Of a stretch of 40,487 nt of DNA, positions 1 to 8,337 are shown piece after piece. Position 1 is the first letter of the stretch. Each line of letters starts with the position of its first letter. Both the position numbers and the translations under genes were made by a program. The notes beneath the pieces were generated by a model. That model made no database searches. It was not told where the DNA came from and worked only from the letters and a program-made list of their open reading frames with translations. The stretch lies in NCBI GenBank assembly GCA_030605085.1, contig JAUWBH010000033.1, positions 1 to 40,487 of the forward strand, in the 5' to 3' direction. The DNA is from Promethearchaeota archaeon (GTDB lineage Archaea; Asgardarchaeota; Lokiarchaeia; Sigynarchaeales; SOKP01).

Positions 1-178
1 GCACGGAATTTTAACAATTCTTTGGAGATTTTGGTTATAATTATAATTCATTGGGATAGTTAAAGTTTAGATTTTGTTATCGATATTAATGTACGAATGG
101 AACTATTAAAAGTTATGGTTTAACTACTACTAAAAATGAAAAAGCCCATTAAATTTAACGAAGAGAGTATTATATCTC

Positions 179-619
179 TTATTTTTTAAAACCTTCAGCG
201 TCCAATCGATCGTTACATAATTGGTCGCATTTTCTTATATATGGATTATTTCTTCCAACGTGAAAAAATCCAACCTTTTCGTACTTCTCACGGAGCCGAT
301 AGACCTCACTACACAATTTTGATAAATGGGGGTAATTGATTCTCCATTTTTTATTAATCTGTTGTATTGCTAAATTACTATCGGAAAAGACTTGTAGATG
401 TCCCCTGGAATATTTCTCAGCGGTCTTTAACGCATCGATAATTGCCTGATATTCAGCTGTATTGTTGGTGGCAGTTCCAATATAAGCGGATTTATCATAT
501 ATAATATTATCCTTACGAACAAATAGAAAAGCGATTGCTGCAGGACCAGGATTACCGCGTGCTGCACCATCAGTATATATTTTAAGAGTATCTCCTTTTT
601 TAAGTGGATTTTTGCTCAT
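179..619 (-). CDS. rnhA: Ribonuclease HI family protein
   Basis: A single-domain RNase H-fold protein of 146 residues, expected to cut the RNA strand of RNA:DNA hybrids in the cytoplasm. The four acidic active-site positions are visible: D17 in YTDGAARGNPGP, E56 in NNTAEY, D80 in FSDSN and D132 near the C-terminus (KCDQLCND, matching the usual 'D.LAN' block). The GAARGNPGP loop is typical of the archaeal/bacterial short RNase HI group without a hybrid-binding domain. It starts at an ATG. The gene stands alone on the minus strand and no operon partner is visible. The family assignment is firm; the physiological substrate is inferred. Confidence 0.92.
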   Translation of the reverse strand: MSKNPLKKGDTLKIYTDGAARGNPGPAAIAFLFVRKDNIIYDKSAYIGTATNNTAEYQAIIDALKTAEKYSRGHLQVFSDSNLAIQQINKKWRINYPHLSKLCSEVYRLREKYEKVGFFHVGRNNPYIRKCDQLCNDRLDAEGFKK

Positions 620-968
620 GTGAAATAAAAATAAATGTTATTATTTAAATTTATGAAATATATAGATTTAAGGTTTGAGCGTATCCTTATTAATATTTCT
701 CATTTTGCAGACAATAACGTATATATACTCTTACATCTTAAATTCAAATATCTAATAAAAAATATAGATCCAATATTCAAAAAAGATAGGAGATGATAAA
801 TCTAATGGCAGAAATCTCAAAAAAATTTAAAATACTTTTTTGTGAAATCGTGGATATTGTTAATATTGAATTATTTATTTGACCAAGATATATATAGGTG
901 AATTAATTCAAAAGATGATAATCATAAAAATCAAATAAAATGAATTTCATATTAGGTGAGATGTTGAA
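620..968. other. AT-rich intergenic region with one tiny ORF
   Basis: This gap lies between the divergent RNase HI and LRR genes and presumably holds both promoters. The only coding-like item is a 25-codon ORF on the plus strand at 805-882, with an AGGAG stretch at about 789-793. It matches nothing I recognise and may be chance. No hairpin or repeat stands out. Confidence 0.4.
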
Positions 969-1802
969 ATGGGACTCGGATCGGTAAAGGTCGGGGGTAA
1001 AAAATTTAATGTGAAAAAAGTAATCGGGCAGATACGATTAGAAATATACAACATGGATATTAAGGATGTTTCGGAAATCAAGGAACTGGATAAGCTGAAA
1101 GAGCTCGAAGCATTGGATCTTTCAAACAATCAGATTACGGAAATCACGGGACTGGACATATTATCTAATCTCAAGCAGTTATTTCTTAATAATAACAAAC
1201 TCGCGGAGTTGAAGGGGCTGGATTCGCTGACCAAGCTCGAGAGGATATTTCTTAACGGAAATCAGATCGCTGAGCTCAATGGACTGGATAAATTGAGAAA
1301 TCTCCAGTGGGTGGAGATCAAAAAAAGCAAGATAACGGAACTTAAGGGGCTGGATAAGCTGACTGGCCTCATACAATTAGATCTTGAAGGGAACCAGATC
1401 ACGGAGATCAAGGGCTTGGACGCATTGACCAACCTCCAAATATTATCGCTTAGTAGGAATCAGATAAGCGAGATCAAGGGGTTGGAGGCATTGACCAGCC
1501 TCCATACATTGCGTCTTGATTACAATAAAATCAAGGAAATCAAGGGCTTGGATACACTGACCAATTTCGAAACTTTGTATCTTAATGAAAATCAGATTAC
1601 AGAGATCAGGGGCTTGGAGGCGCTGACCAATCTCGAAACTTTGTACCTTGATTCTAATCAGATAACGGAGATCAAGGGACTGACTAACCTTGGAAAATTA
1701 GAACTTCTATATCTTGGTTTCAATCCCATTGAAGGGGATTTTGAAAAGAATATGATGGGTGAAGAGAATATTAAAAACTTCTTAAAGTCCTATAAGCAGT
1801 GA
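969..1802 (+). CDS. Leucine-rich-repeat protein (SDS22/internalin-like)
   Basis: A 277-residue protein made almost entirely of about ten 22-residue leucine-rich repeats of the type 'GLDxLTNLxxLxLxxNQITEI', the SDS22/internalin-like class. A short N-terminal cap precedes residue 35 and an 'FNPIEGD' capping segment follows the last repeat. No signal peptide or membrane helix is seen, so it is probably a cytoplasmic protein-binding scaffold. The partner is unknown. The repeats are similar at DNA level, and the gene is visibly richer in G and C than its flanks, as expected for a recently expanded or acquired repeat gene. ATG start; an in-frame alternative further upstream is not evident. Confidence 0.85.
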   Translation: MGLGSVKVGGKKFNVKKVIGQIRLEIYNMDIKDVSEIKELDKLKELEALDLSNNQITEITGLDILSNLKQLFLNNNKLAELKGLDSLTKLERIFLNGNQIAELNGLDKLRNLQWVEIKKSKITELKGLDKLTGLIQLDLEGNQITEIKGLDALTNLQILSLSRNQISEIKGLEALTSLHTLRLDYNKIKEIKGLDTLTNFETLYLNENQITEIRGLEALTNLETLYLDSNQITEIKGLTNLGKLELLYLGFNPIEGDFEKNMMGEENIKNFLKSYKQ

Positions 1803-1880
1803 AAAGAAGGGAACGCGGGGTAGAAATAGAGTATGGTATACAACATCATATTGAAAATTCTAGAGGAGACATCTCTTACG

Positions 1881-1898
1881 AATCGTCTTACGACGATT
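1881..1898. terminator. Perfect 7-bp hairpin downstream of the LRR gene
   Basis: AATCGTC-TTAC-GACGATT forms a perfect stem with a 4-base loop, followed by a T-rich tract. It lies 80 bases after the LRR stop codon and may end or process that transcript. Archaeal terminators are mainly oligo-T, so the role is uncertain. Confidence 0.35.
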
Positions 1899-2047
1899 TT
1901 GTTCTTTAATTTAAATTCATTTTTTTCACCATAATAATCAGTAAAAAATTTAGGAAAGATATAATATTAAATAATCGTCCCCTAAATTAATTGTAAAAAT
2001 AATAATTCGATAGAAAAAAAGTTCATTAAATTCATAAGTATAAAACA

Positions 2048-2350
2048 TTGAAAAAAGGCGCTAAAAAAATAGAGAAACCCGTAATTCAAATTTTAGTAAA
2101 GGACGATGAGAATTTATGTGCTAAATGTTGTAAGACTAGAAATGTTATAACAAGGATGCTTGAAGATGTTCCGAAAATAAAAGAGAACATTGAACTTATT
2201 TACGAGGATATTACATCGGACGAAGTAATTGAGAAATATGGGGTACTTATTCCACCTGTTATTGTTATTAACAATTCTATCTATTTAGAAGGTCATGTGC
2301 CAATTATTAAGAAGTTAGGAAGAGAGATATTAAATTTGCTGAATCATTGA
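2048..2350 (+). CDS. Small thioredoxin-fold protein
   Basis: A 100-residue protein with a thioredoxin/glutaredoxin-like layout. It has a beta strand (VIQILVK), a cysteine cluster 'CAKCC' at about residues 24-28 that includes a CxxC, a helix, then a strand (IELIYEDI) and the cis-proline loop 'IPPVIVINN'. A C-terminal helix follows. This resembles small archaeal thiol-redox proteins of the thioredoxin_3/MTH895 type. Redox activity is inferred from the CxxC and cis-Pro and the partner is unknown. The start is TTG, since no ATG lies in frame upstream near the expected N-terminus. The gene is isolated, between the LRR gene and a decayed region. Confidence 0.65.
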   Translation: MKKGAKKIEKPVIQILVKDDENLCAKCCKTRNVITRMLEDVPKIKENIELIYEDITSDEVIEKYGVLIPPVIVINNSIYLEGHVPIIKKLGREILNLLNH

Positions 2351-2459
2351 AAATTATTGGAGTTTTAGCGGCAGTTTGTAAATAATCTCATACAATTCAC
2401 TAAGGCTCTACCCATAATAGTATTTAAATCTTCACTATTGATGAAAAATCGGTTATATG

Positions 2460-2615
2460 TTAATCATTTTGATTATCGTTATCCTCAACATCATTTTCTT
2501 CATCTTCCTTGAAAATTAAATCATGATAAAGATTTGGGTTAAGAGAATTGATAATATCGTTGTAAACGGATTCTTCTTGAAAATAGTTTAATTTAAAAAT
2601 TTTAATTCTACTATT
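2460..2615 (-). pseudogene. Open-frame fragment with acidic C-terminus
   Basis: A stop-free stretch of 51 codons without any ATG. It reads like the C-terminal end of a protein: a mixed segment ('EESVYNDIINSLNPNLYHD') followed by a very acidic tail ending in DNDNQND. I do not recognise the family. The lack of a start codon and its place beside another truncated gene suggest a relic, but chance cannot be excluded. Confidence 0.25.
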
Positions 2616-2633
2616 TTAACAACCATTTAGTGT

Positions 2634-2831
2634 TCAACAAAAAATTATATTATCTGCCTCTATGCACATATCTAAGAAGCCATTCATCGTAGTCTTGTTA
2701 CATCCAGATATTAATTCTTCTTCTGACATACCTCTTGCTTTCATACAAACTCCACAGACAAGGACTTTTGCACCTTCTTCAATTACAAAGGGTTCAGTTT
2801 GAAGAATTAACAGTTGATATTTGCATATCAT
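2634..2831 (-). pseudogene. DsrE/DsrF-like protein, N-terminally truncated
   Basis: The 65 codons match the C-terminal half of DsrE/DsrF/YchN-like sulfur-relay proteins: 'EEGAKVLVCGVCMKARGM', then 'EEELISGC', then 'EADNIIFC'. The conserved cysteines of the small DsrE subgroup are present (VCGVC). Full members are about 110-120 residues and begin with a strand-helix unit that is absent here. Nothing upstream on this strand restores it. It may be a relic or a very short product. The original role would be sulfur transfer or redox. Confidence 0.6.
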
Positions 2832-2883
2832 AATTATATAATTTCCGAAAAAAATTAAATATTCTGAAAAAGATATATTATTT

Positions 2884-3144
2884 ATGATTATTCAAGATAA
2901 AATTAAAGTTGGTAAAAAAGGAGAAATTCTTCCTAAAAAACACTTAAGAGAAGTTGCAGGAATTAATCCAGGGGATGAAGTATTAGTAATGGCATATCCA
3001 GGAGAACTTATAATAAGAAAGATATATTCAGTAGAGGAATTATTAGCAATGCCGATAATTGCAAAAGGAACTCCAGAAAATCACGAAGAGGATATAGAAG
3101 AAGAGCTTAAGTTGCAGGAGAATCTAACTAATGAAGAGCATTAA
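2884..3144 (+). CDS. vapB: AbrB/SpoVT-type antitoxin (VapB-like)
   Basis: An 86-residue protein with an N-terminal swapped-hairpin AbrB domain: 'KVGKKGEILPKKHLREVAGINPGDEVLV' in residues 8-35, then 'GELIIRKI'. An acidic C-terminal tail (residues 60-86) would be the part that wraps the toxin. It overlaps the start of the downstream PIN-domain gene by 14 bases, the usual coupled arrangement of VapBC operons. The AbrB domain would bind the operon's own promoter. ATG start. Confidence 0.85.
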   Translation: MIIQDKIKVGKKGEILPKKHLREVAGINPGDEVLVMAYPGELIIRKIYSVEELLAMPIIAKGTPENHEEDIEEELKLQENLTNEEH

Positions 3145-3628
3145 ATCAATTGTTCTTGATACAACATATGTATTACCTTTATTCGGCATTGAAATTAATT
3201 TATCTCCTAGTTTTATCGAAGATATGAAACTACTGTGGAATGGCGGCATTAATGGTTATGAGTTTTATCTTCCTTCAATCTGCCTCATAGAAGCAATGTT
3301 TAAATTATTGGGTGAATATCGTAAGAATAAAGAATTCAGCGTCTTAGAGAGATATCAAATAAGTCTTCCAACCGTTTTGAATTCACCAATAATAATACTT
3401 AGTCCAGAATTAAATCCTAATATCAGTTTAATTGCAATAAAAATTAGACATATGGGTCATTTAGATTTTATGGATTGTTGGATTGCTGCTAGCGCTGTTA
3501 TTTTGAAATCAATATTATTGACAGAAGACAAAGTATTAGTTGAAGTTCTGCAAAATATTTCTGAAACTCAAAATCTTACTACTTTATCATGGAATGATTT
3601 TAAAAAGGTATTAAAAAACAAATCATAA
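3131..3628 (+). CDS. vapC: PIN-domain ribonuclease toxin (VapC-like)
   Basis: A 165-residue PIN-domain protein. The acidic residues that hold the catalytic metal are visible: D10 (VLDTTY), E54 (LIEAM), D115 (FMDCWIAASA) and D133 (LLTEDK). VapC toxins typically cleave tRNA or rRNA; the target here is unknown. It is translationally coupled to the preceding AbrB antitoxin. All catalytic positions are retained, so it is likely active. It is slightly longer than a typical 130-residue VapC because of an insert around residues 60-95. Confidence 0.87.
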   Translation: MKSIKSIVLDTTYVLPLFGIEINLSPSFIEDMKLLWNGGINGYEFYLPSICLIEAMFKLLGEYRKNKEFSVLERYQISLPTVLNSPIIILSPELNPNISLIAIKIRHMGHLDFMDCWIAASAVILKSILLTEDKVLVEVLQNISETQNLTTLSWNDFKKVLKNKS

Positions 3629-3766
3629 AGATAACCTTCAGATTATTATAAAAAACTATAAGAATTTATAAAATTCCAAGATTTTTTCAATCATCAATCT
3701 ATATTTTTCAAATAAAAATATTTTGAAACTAATGAAGAGGTCTTAATAACCATCATACCATAGCCT

Positions 3767-3822
3767 AGTGCCATCTACTTTAGAAAAGATTCGAATTTTG
3801 GGACCAAATTCAAAATATGATA
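3767..3822 (+). repeat. Direct repeat: duplicated 5' end of the radical SAM gene (left copy)
   Basis: These 56 bases match 5081-5136, the first codons of the intact radical SAM gene, with 4 mismatches by eye. The copy reads VPSTLEKIRILGPNSKYD in frame and then runs into a stop two codons later. The matching copy is 1,314 bases downstream in the same orientation. The HEPN/nucleotidyltransferase pair lies between them on the opposite strand. Confidence 0.88.
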
Positions 3823-3862
3823 AAAATTAATTCTTGGAGTATTACCACATTTCACTAAGACT

Positions 3863-4549
3863 CTAGACTTTTTGTTTCCAGATCCTAAAATTTGAAAAAT
3901 TAACATTAAAAGATTTAAATTTTTTTTCAATTAGAGGTAGACTCATTTCAGGTATTAAAATTGCTCCAGGACTTAACTTACGGCCTTCTATTTTATGAAT
4001 TGTGCCTTCTCTATGATAATTATACATTTTTTTAGAATATTTTCTCGATGTGTTATATCCATATAGCATTCGCTTAAATTTCATTTTATTAGTAGAACTT
4101 AAATTCTTTAAATTAAAGTTAACAATTTGATAAGGTTCTAATTTTATATTTTTGAATAGTAACTCAATATAATTCGTATTACCATAGAGTAACTGCCCTT
4201 CAGCTAGAATTGATTCGAGTAGAGTGTGATCCATATTATCGATATTCTCGGGATAAATAAAGACCACTTCAACCAAAATGTCAATCTTCTTACTTAAATC
4301 CAGGAAATATTTAAAAATATTGGTTTCAAGATTGTGGGGCGTTCCTTTTTTAAGGATAACACAAAAATCAATGTCGCTATTTTTATTATAGTTTTTACGA
4401 GCGTAGGACCCAAATAAAAGAATTGAATCAATATTCGAAAATGTGGTCATATTATTGTTAAGAAAGCTCTTGATGTCAATTAAAAGGTGTTTATTAAATT
4501 TTTGATCAGCATTTTTCTTAATTTGTTTTATATTTAAATTAGATTTCAT
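3863..4549 (-). CDS. MNT-type nucleotidyltransferase (HEPN partner)
   Basis: A 228-residue protein with a pol-beta-like minimal nucleotidyltransferase domain in its N-terminal half. The GSx10DxD motif is intact: G47-S48, D59 and D61 (FGSYARKNYNKNSDID). A third carboxylate is probably E94 or nearby. The extra C-terminal 100 residues are basic and unrecognised. Such enzymes act as antitoxins, in some systems by adding AMP to the partner HEPN protein. It is the second gene of a two-gene minus-strand unit and its ATG overlaps the end of the upstream gene by 11 bases. The pair is bracketed by direct repeats of the neighbouring radical SAM gene start. Confidence 0.82.
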   Translation of the reverse strand: MKSNLNIKQIKKNADQKFNKHLLIDIKSFLNNNMTTFSNIDSILLFGSYARKNYNKNSDIDFCVILKKGTPHNLETNIFKYFLDLSKKIDILVEVVFIYPENIDNMDHTLLESILAEGQLLYGNTNYIELLFKNIKLEPYQIVNFNLKNLSSTNKMKFKRMLYGYNTSRKYSKKMYNYHREGTIHKIEGRKLSPGAILIPEMSLPLIEKKFKSFNVNFSNFRIWKQKV

Positions 4550-4910
4550 TTTTCAAAACCTCCAAACAAATTTCATCTAATTCATAATAAATTCTTTTTA
4601 CTTCTTCAAAATCATTATTGGTCCAACTAAACCGATATGAGAATTTTGGTCTTAGTCTTGTTTCGATTTCTTGGAACAAGCGCCATACATTTTCTGTTTT
4701 GCTACTAAAAATTTGAGGTGTTCCTTCTAAAAATTGCCTTACTTTTTGGTGTTTATTAATATGAATGTTAAATTTTGAGACGCATGCTTCAATTATATGA
4801 AAAATTGAAAGAAAATATAACTCCACTCGAGATGGTATTGAAAGAGAATGCTTTTCTGCATCTTTTTTAAATTCCTTGTACCTTAATTTGTGGTTTTTAA
4901 AGGAGCCCAA
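4539..4910 (-). CDS. HEPN-like helical protein, partner of the nucleotidyltransferase
   Basis: A 123-residue, mostly helical protein. Helix 1 holds 'YKEFKKDAEKHS' and a later segment reads 'HIIEACVSKF..HINKHQKVRQFLE', a pattern seen in HEPN-like proteins encoded with nucleotidyltransferases. A clear RNase-type RxxxxH motif is not visible, so toxin activity is uncertain; it may be a substrate-binding type HEPN. It starts at TTG and precedes the nucleotidyltransferase gene with an 11-base overlap, which argues for a co-translated two-component module. The assignment rests mainly on context and helical pattern. Confidence 0.6.
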   Translation of the reverse strand: MGSFKNHKLRYKEFKKDAEKHSLSIPSRVELYFLSIFHIIEACVSKFNIHINKHQKVRQFLEGTPQIFSSKTENVWRLFQEIETRLRPKFSYRFSWTNNDFEEVKRIYYELDEICLEVLKNEI

Positions 4911-5069
4911 TTCATTTTCACTTTTTGTAATATCATAACACTAAAATCATTTCTTATTTAAAAATTAATTTACTAAAGAAAAATTGAAAAATTATTAATC
5001 CCCCTCTATTTATAAAGTAAAAATCAAAAAATAAACTTATACACCGTCTTCGGAACAAATTTACCTTAG

Positions 5070-6419
5070 TTGATTGATAAAGTGCCTTCTACTTTAGAAA
5101 AGATTCGAATCTTGGGAGCAAATTCAAAATACGATATTTGTGCCAGCACCGCTTCCAGTCGTACGGATAAATATCCAAAGCTTTTTGGAGATTCGCAAAA
5201 ATGGGTTGGAGCTACTGCGAGTGCGGGGATTTGCCATAGCTATACCCCTGATGGTCGATGCATGAGTCTTTTTAAAACTCTCTACACTAATAAATGTATA
5301 TACAGTTGTAAGTACTGTTTTTCTCAGAGTTGTAAGCAGCAAGTGAGTTTTACGCCGGAAGAATATGCTCGTACATTTATGAAACTCTATTCGATGAATG
5401 TGGTGGAAGGTATATTCATTTCCTCTGGAATTTGCGGTAGTGCTGATGCCACAACCGAGGAAATGCTGGAAGCGGTTCGACTGCTTCGATTTAAATATCA
5501 TTTTCAAGGTTACGTTCATTTTAAGTGTTTACCTGGTGTAAGTCAGCATCTCCTTAAAGAGGCGATATCTCTTTCTGATCGAATCTCAGTCAATACGGAA
5601 GCCTCCACTAAAGAGCACCTCGCCGAAATAGCAGAGCAGAAAGATTTTAAGAACGATATCATAACGCGTCAACGCTGGTTAAAGCAGTTCCGTATTAAAC
5701 ACAATGAAGAGACTCTTAAAATCGTAAAAGATTTGAAGCAAGATTACCAAGATTATCAATTGGGATTCCAAGAAAAAATGATTAAGGATCGACGAAAGGA
5801 CGGATACAAAAAGTTTCGATGGGATGGCGCTCCAATTCTCAATAGCGGTCAAACCACCCAATTTGTAGTGGGAGCCGCGGAAAACGAAACTGATTGGGAT
5901 CTCCTTAGAAGAATCGATTGGCAATATCGAGAAATCGATCTGAGGCGCGCGTATTTTTCTGCTTTCATTCCAATCCAGGGAACACCATTAGCAAATAAGA
6001 AAGCAGCTCCTTTAGCGAGAGAGCATCGATTATATCAAAGCGACTGGCTATTACGAATCTATCATTATAAATTAAAAGATTTGAAAGAAGTTTTAACAGA
6101 AGAAGGCAATCTTCCCCGAGGAGATCCGAAAATTCATTTTGCGAGGCATTATTTTAAAGAGCGTGGACTTGTCGATCCGAACCAAGCGTCTTACCAAGAA
6201 TTAATCCGAGTTCCTGGAATTGGTCCTATTTCCGCAAAACGTATAATTAATTTACGGGCTCAAAAATTTACATTTAAACGCCGGGAAGATCTAAAATTTA
6301 TAGGTGTAGTGTTAAAAAGAGCGGATCCGTATCTCATAATAAATGGTCGAAATCAAACGAATCTCCATAATTTTTTCGATCGTGACGATAGTAAAATATT
6401 ACAAGAGGGGTTTCAATGA
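5070..6419 (+). CDS. Radical SAM protein, putative DNA modification/repair (TIGR03916-like)
   Basis: A 449-residue radical SAM protein. The cluster-binding motif is C76-x3-C80-x2-C83 (CIYSCKYC). Residues 1-60 match the characteristic 'LEKIRILG..SKYDICAS' opening of the family. The C-terminal part (about 370-430) contains helix-hairpin-helix DNA-binding motifs ('IRVPGIGPISAKRI'). This matches the family described as putative DNA modification/repair radical SAM proteins, which occur paired with a DUF4130-type protein sometimes fused to uracil-DNA glycosylase. That partner follows here with a 4-base ATGA overlap. The start is TTG at 5070 or GTG at 5082; the upstream duplicated fragment begins just at the GTG. 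Substrate unknown. Confidence 0.85.
   Translation: MIDKVPSTLEKIRILGANSKYDICASTASSRTDKYPKLFGDSQKWVGATASAGICHSYTPDGRCMSLFKTLYTNKCIYSCKYCFSQSCKQQVSFTPEEYARTFMKLYSMNVVEGIFISSGICGSADATTEEMLEAVRLLRFKYHFQGYVHFKCLPGVSQHLLKEAISLSDRISVNTEASTKEHLAEIAEQKDFKNDIITRQRWLKQFRIKHNEETLKIVKDLKQDYQDYQLGFQEKMIKDRRKDGYKKFRWDGAPILNSGQTTQFVVGAAENETDWDLLRRIDWQYREIDLRRAYFSAFIPIQGTPLANKKAAPLAREHRLYQSDWLLRIYHYKLKDLKEVLTEEGNLPRGDPKIHFARHYFKERGLVDPNQASYQELIRVPGIGPISAKRIINLRAQKFTFKRREDLKFIGVVLKRADPYLIINGRNQTNLHNFFDRDDSKILQEGFQ
5081..5136 (+). repeat. Direct repeat: 5' end of the radical SAM gene (right copy)
   Basis: The intact-gene copy of the 56-base repeat whose partner is at 3767-3822. Together they bracket the HEPN/nucleotidyltransferase pair. 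Confidence 0.88.
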
Positions 6420-7090
6420 AAACGAATAAGACGGGAAATTGCCAAGATCCGTTAGAAGTCATAGGGCGTGCTAAAGGATATTCACGAAAAGAGTTGATCC
6501 TTAATCTTCCCCGCCATTCTAAATTTACTCCTAGTCTTATACAACAGATTGAAAAGCTCCCAGAAGTACTCCTTCGCAATTCAGGTTCTCCAATGGCTAA
6601 GAAATTCATCCGAATGATGCGAGAAGTTAATACTGAAGCATATCGTGCGAAGCAATTTACGCGTACAGAAATAAATAATCGTGGTGTGTTATTCGGAGTA
6701 GTATTACTCAAACATCGAGTTATGGATCTTACCTTAAAATATTTTCACGATAGATGGCCACAATGCGTAATTTGCTTATATAACGAACACACTCATAAAA
6801 CTGGTATAATAAACGAAAAAGGAGCTATTCGGGAGTTAAAATTACCCCTCAAAAATGTTGTCGAAAAAATTAGCAAAAATCGACCCATTGTACCATATTT
6901 TGAGGATATCCAATTTTCTGGAGAGAAAATCTTCGAAACGCTTTACAATTCACAAAACATTACTGAACGAGAGAACCCTCGTTACTTTAAAAGCATGATC
7001 CCCGACTATTGTTATAAATTACCTGGGATGAGAAATGGTGCAGAAAAGCGTTTGTCTTCTCGAAATAAGAAGCTTAATGAATTTCTTTAA
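6416..7090 (+). CDS. DUF4130/TIGR03915-like partner of the radical SAM protein
   Basis: A 224-residue protein whose ATG overlaps the stop of the radical SAM gene (ATGA), so the two are surely co-translated. The C-terminal half has the features I recall for the DUF4130 family: '..IVPYFEDIQFSGEKIFETLYNSQNITERENPRYFKSMIPDYCYK'-like order, split here as 'FETLYNSQNITEREN' and 'FKSMIPDYCYKLP'. The N-terminal 90 residues are helical and basic. The glycosylase fusion seen in some relatives is absent. In this pair the function is presumed DNA repair or base modification. The family match is by pattern and context, not by search. Confidence 0.65.
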   Translation: MKTNKTGNCQDPLEVIGRAKGYSRKELILNLPRHSKFTPSLIQQIEKLPEVLLRNSGSPMAKKFIRMMREVNTEAYRAKQFTRTEINNRGVLFGVVLLKHRVMDLTLKYFHDRWPQCVICLYNEHTHKTGIINEKGAIRELKLPLKNVVEKISKNRPIVPYFEDIQFSGEKIFETLYNSQNITERENPRYFKSMIPDYCYKLPGMRNGAEKRLSSRNKKLNEFL

Positions 7091-7171
7091 TAACCATTGA
7101 TTTATTATATCTTAATTCGGATGAATATAACACTCATAATAATTTTAAACTAGTGCATAATATGTTAAATT

Positions 7172-8263
7172 ATGTCAGAAATGAGAAAGAAACCGTTATT
7201 ATTTGAAAAGTTTCATGATTTAGAATCAAACATTCCTTGGATAAAACTTGCTCCCTTAAGAACACATGTTAGGGAATTAAAATTCTTAGAACAAAAATTA
7301 GGTATAAACTCTCTTTGGGTAAAACAAGATGGCTTGACATCACCTCTCTATGGAGGTAATAAAGTTCGACTACTTGAATTTATCCTGGCAGATGCATTAA
7401 AGAAGGATTCAAAAGAAGTTGTAGCCACGGGTGGAATTGGTTCTCATCTCTCTATTGCGAATGCCTTATTTTGTAATAAATTAAAAATTAAACCTATTTC
7501 TATCCTCATGGATCAACCGGTCACTCCTTATGTTAGAAACAATTTATTACTTAATCTACATTTTAAAAACGAAATTTATTATAGGCAGAGATATATTCCG
7601 AAAGATGAAACTACTTATTTTACATCACTAGGAGGAGTCACAACCTTAGGAACATTAGGATTTGTAAATGCTATTTTTAAGTTGCAAAACCAAATAAATA
7701 ATGGTGAAATGCCTGAGCCTGATTATCTCTTTGTTGCTTGCGGATCATCAAGCACGGCAGCAGGATTAACAATAGGAGTAAATATTACTAATTTAAAAAC
7801 AGAGATTCATTTTGTTCAAACTTCACTTGTAAAAACTCCAATGTTAAATGTAGTTCAGAGATTGATAAAAAGAACTAGGAGGCTTTTGATAAAAGCAGGA
7901 GCTATAATTCCTCCAGAATCTTTCAAACACCTTATTCCTGAACCAATCCATTTTGGAGGGGAATATGGCATACCAACTCTAGAATGTCTTGAAGCTATTA
8001 AGCTCATCAAGGAAACAGAAAAGATAATACTTGAACCAACTTATACAGCTAAGACATTTGTGGTTCTTTTAAACTTTATCAGAAAAAATAAAAAAAAAAT
8101 AAAAAAAAAGACAATACTATTTTGGAATACATATAATAGTCGAGATTTTTCTAATATTTTAGCTCGAGTAGATTATCATGGATTACCTAAAAACTTACAT
8201 TGGGTATTCGAAAATCCTTTATCAAATTTTGGAATAAAAAATTATTTAGAATACATACGCTAG
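7172..8263 (+). CDS. PLP-dependent ACC deaminase/D-cysteine desulfhydrase family protein
   Basis: A 363-residue fold-type II PLP enzyme. The Schiff-base lysine is K64 in 'YGGNKVRLLEF', followed by the nucleotide-like 'TGGIGSHLSIANA' segment and a 'CGSSSTAAGL' phosphate-binding loop near residue 190. Family members deaminate 1-aminocyclopropane-1-carboxylate or remove sulfide from D-cysteine; these cannot be told apart from sequence here. Compared with bacterial D-cysteine desulfhydrases it has a longer middle section. ATG start, monocistronic, 80 bases after the DUF4130-like gene. The short A-tracts near its 3' end are coding (lysine-rich). Confidence 0.8.
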   Translation: MSEMRKKPLLFEKFHDLESNIPWIKLAPLRTHVRELKFLEQKLGINSLWVKQDGLTSPLYGGNKVRLLEFILADALKKDSKEVVATGGIGSHLSIANALFCNKLKIKPISILMDQPVTPYVRNNLLLNLHFKNEIYYRQRYIPKDETTYFTSLGGVTTLGTLGFVNAIFKLQNQINNGEMPEPDYLFVACGSSSTAAGLTIGVNITNLKTEIHFVQTSLVKTPMLNVVQRLIKRTRRLLIKAGAIIPPESFKHLIPEPIHFGGEYGIPTLECLEAIKLIKETEKIILEPTYTAKTFVVLLNFIRKNKKKIKKKTILFWNTYNSRDFSNILARVDYHGLPKNLHWVFENPLSNFGIKNYLEYIR

Positions 8264-8337
8264 TTTTTAATACTTATAAAGTAGAATTCAATATTAATTA
8301 AAAATTACTTCATAAAAGAGAACTAAAAAAGGAAAAA

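Noticed and set aside
805..882. 25-codon ORF with an upstream AGGAG
   Set aside because: Too short and without recognisable homology; mentioned only in the intergenic entry.
2391..2410. Similarity of 'ttcactaag.ctcta' to 3848-3864 near the first TA cassette
   Set aside because: Only about 15 bases in AT-rich DNA; too short to claim as a cassette end.
5124..5519. Long open frame opposite the radical SAM gene
   Set aside because: It lies entirely inside a well-supported gene and its product has no credible protein features. Similar antisense frames inside other genes were also left out.
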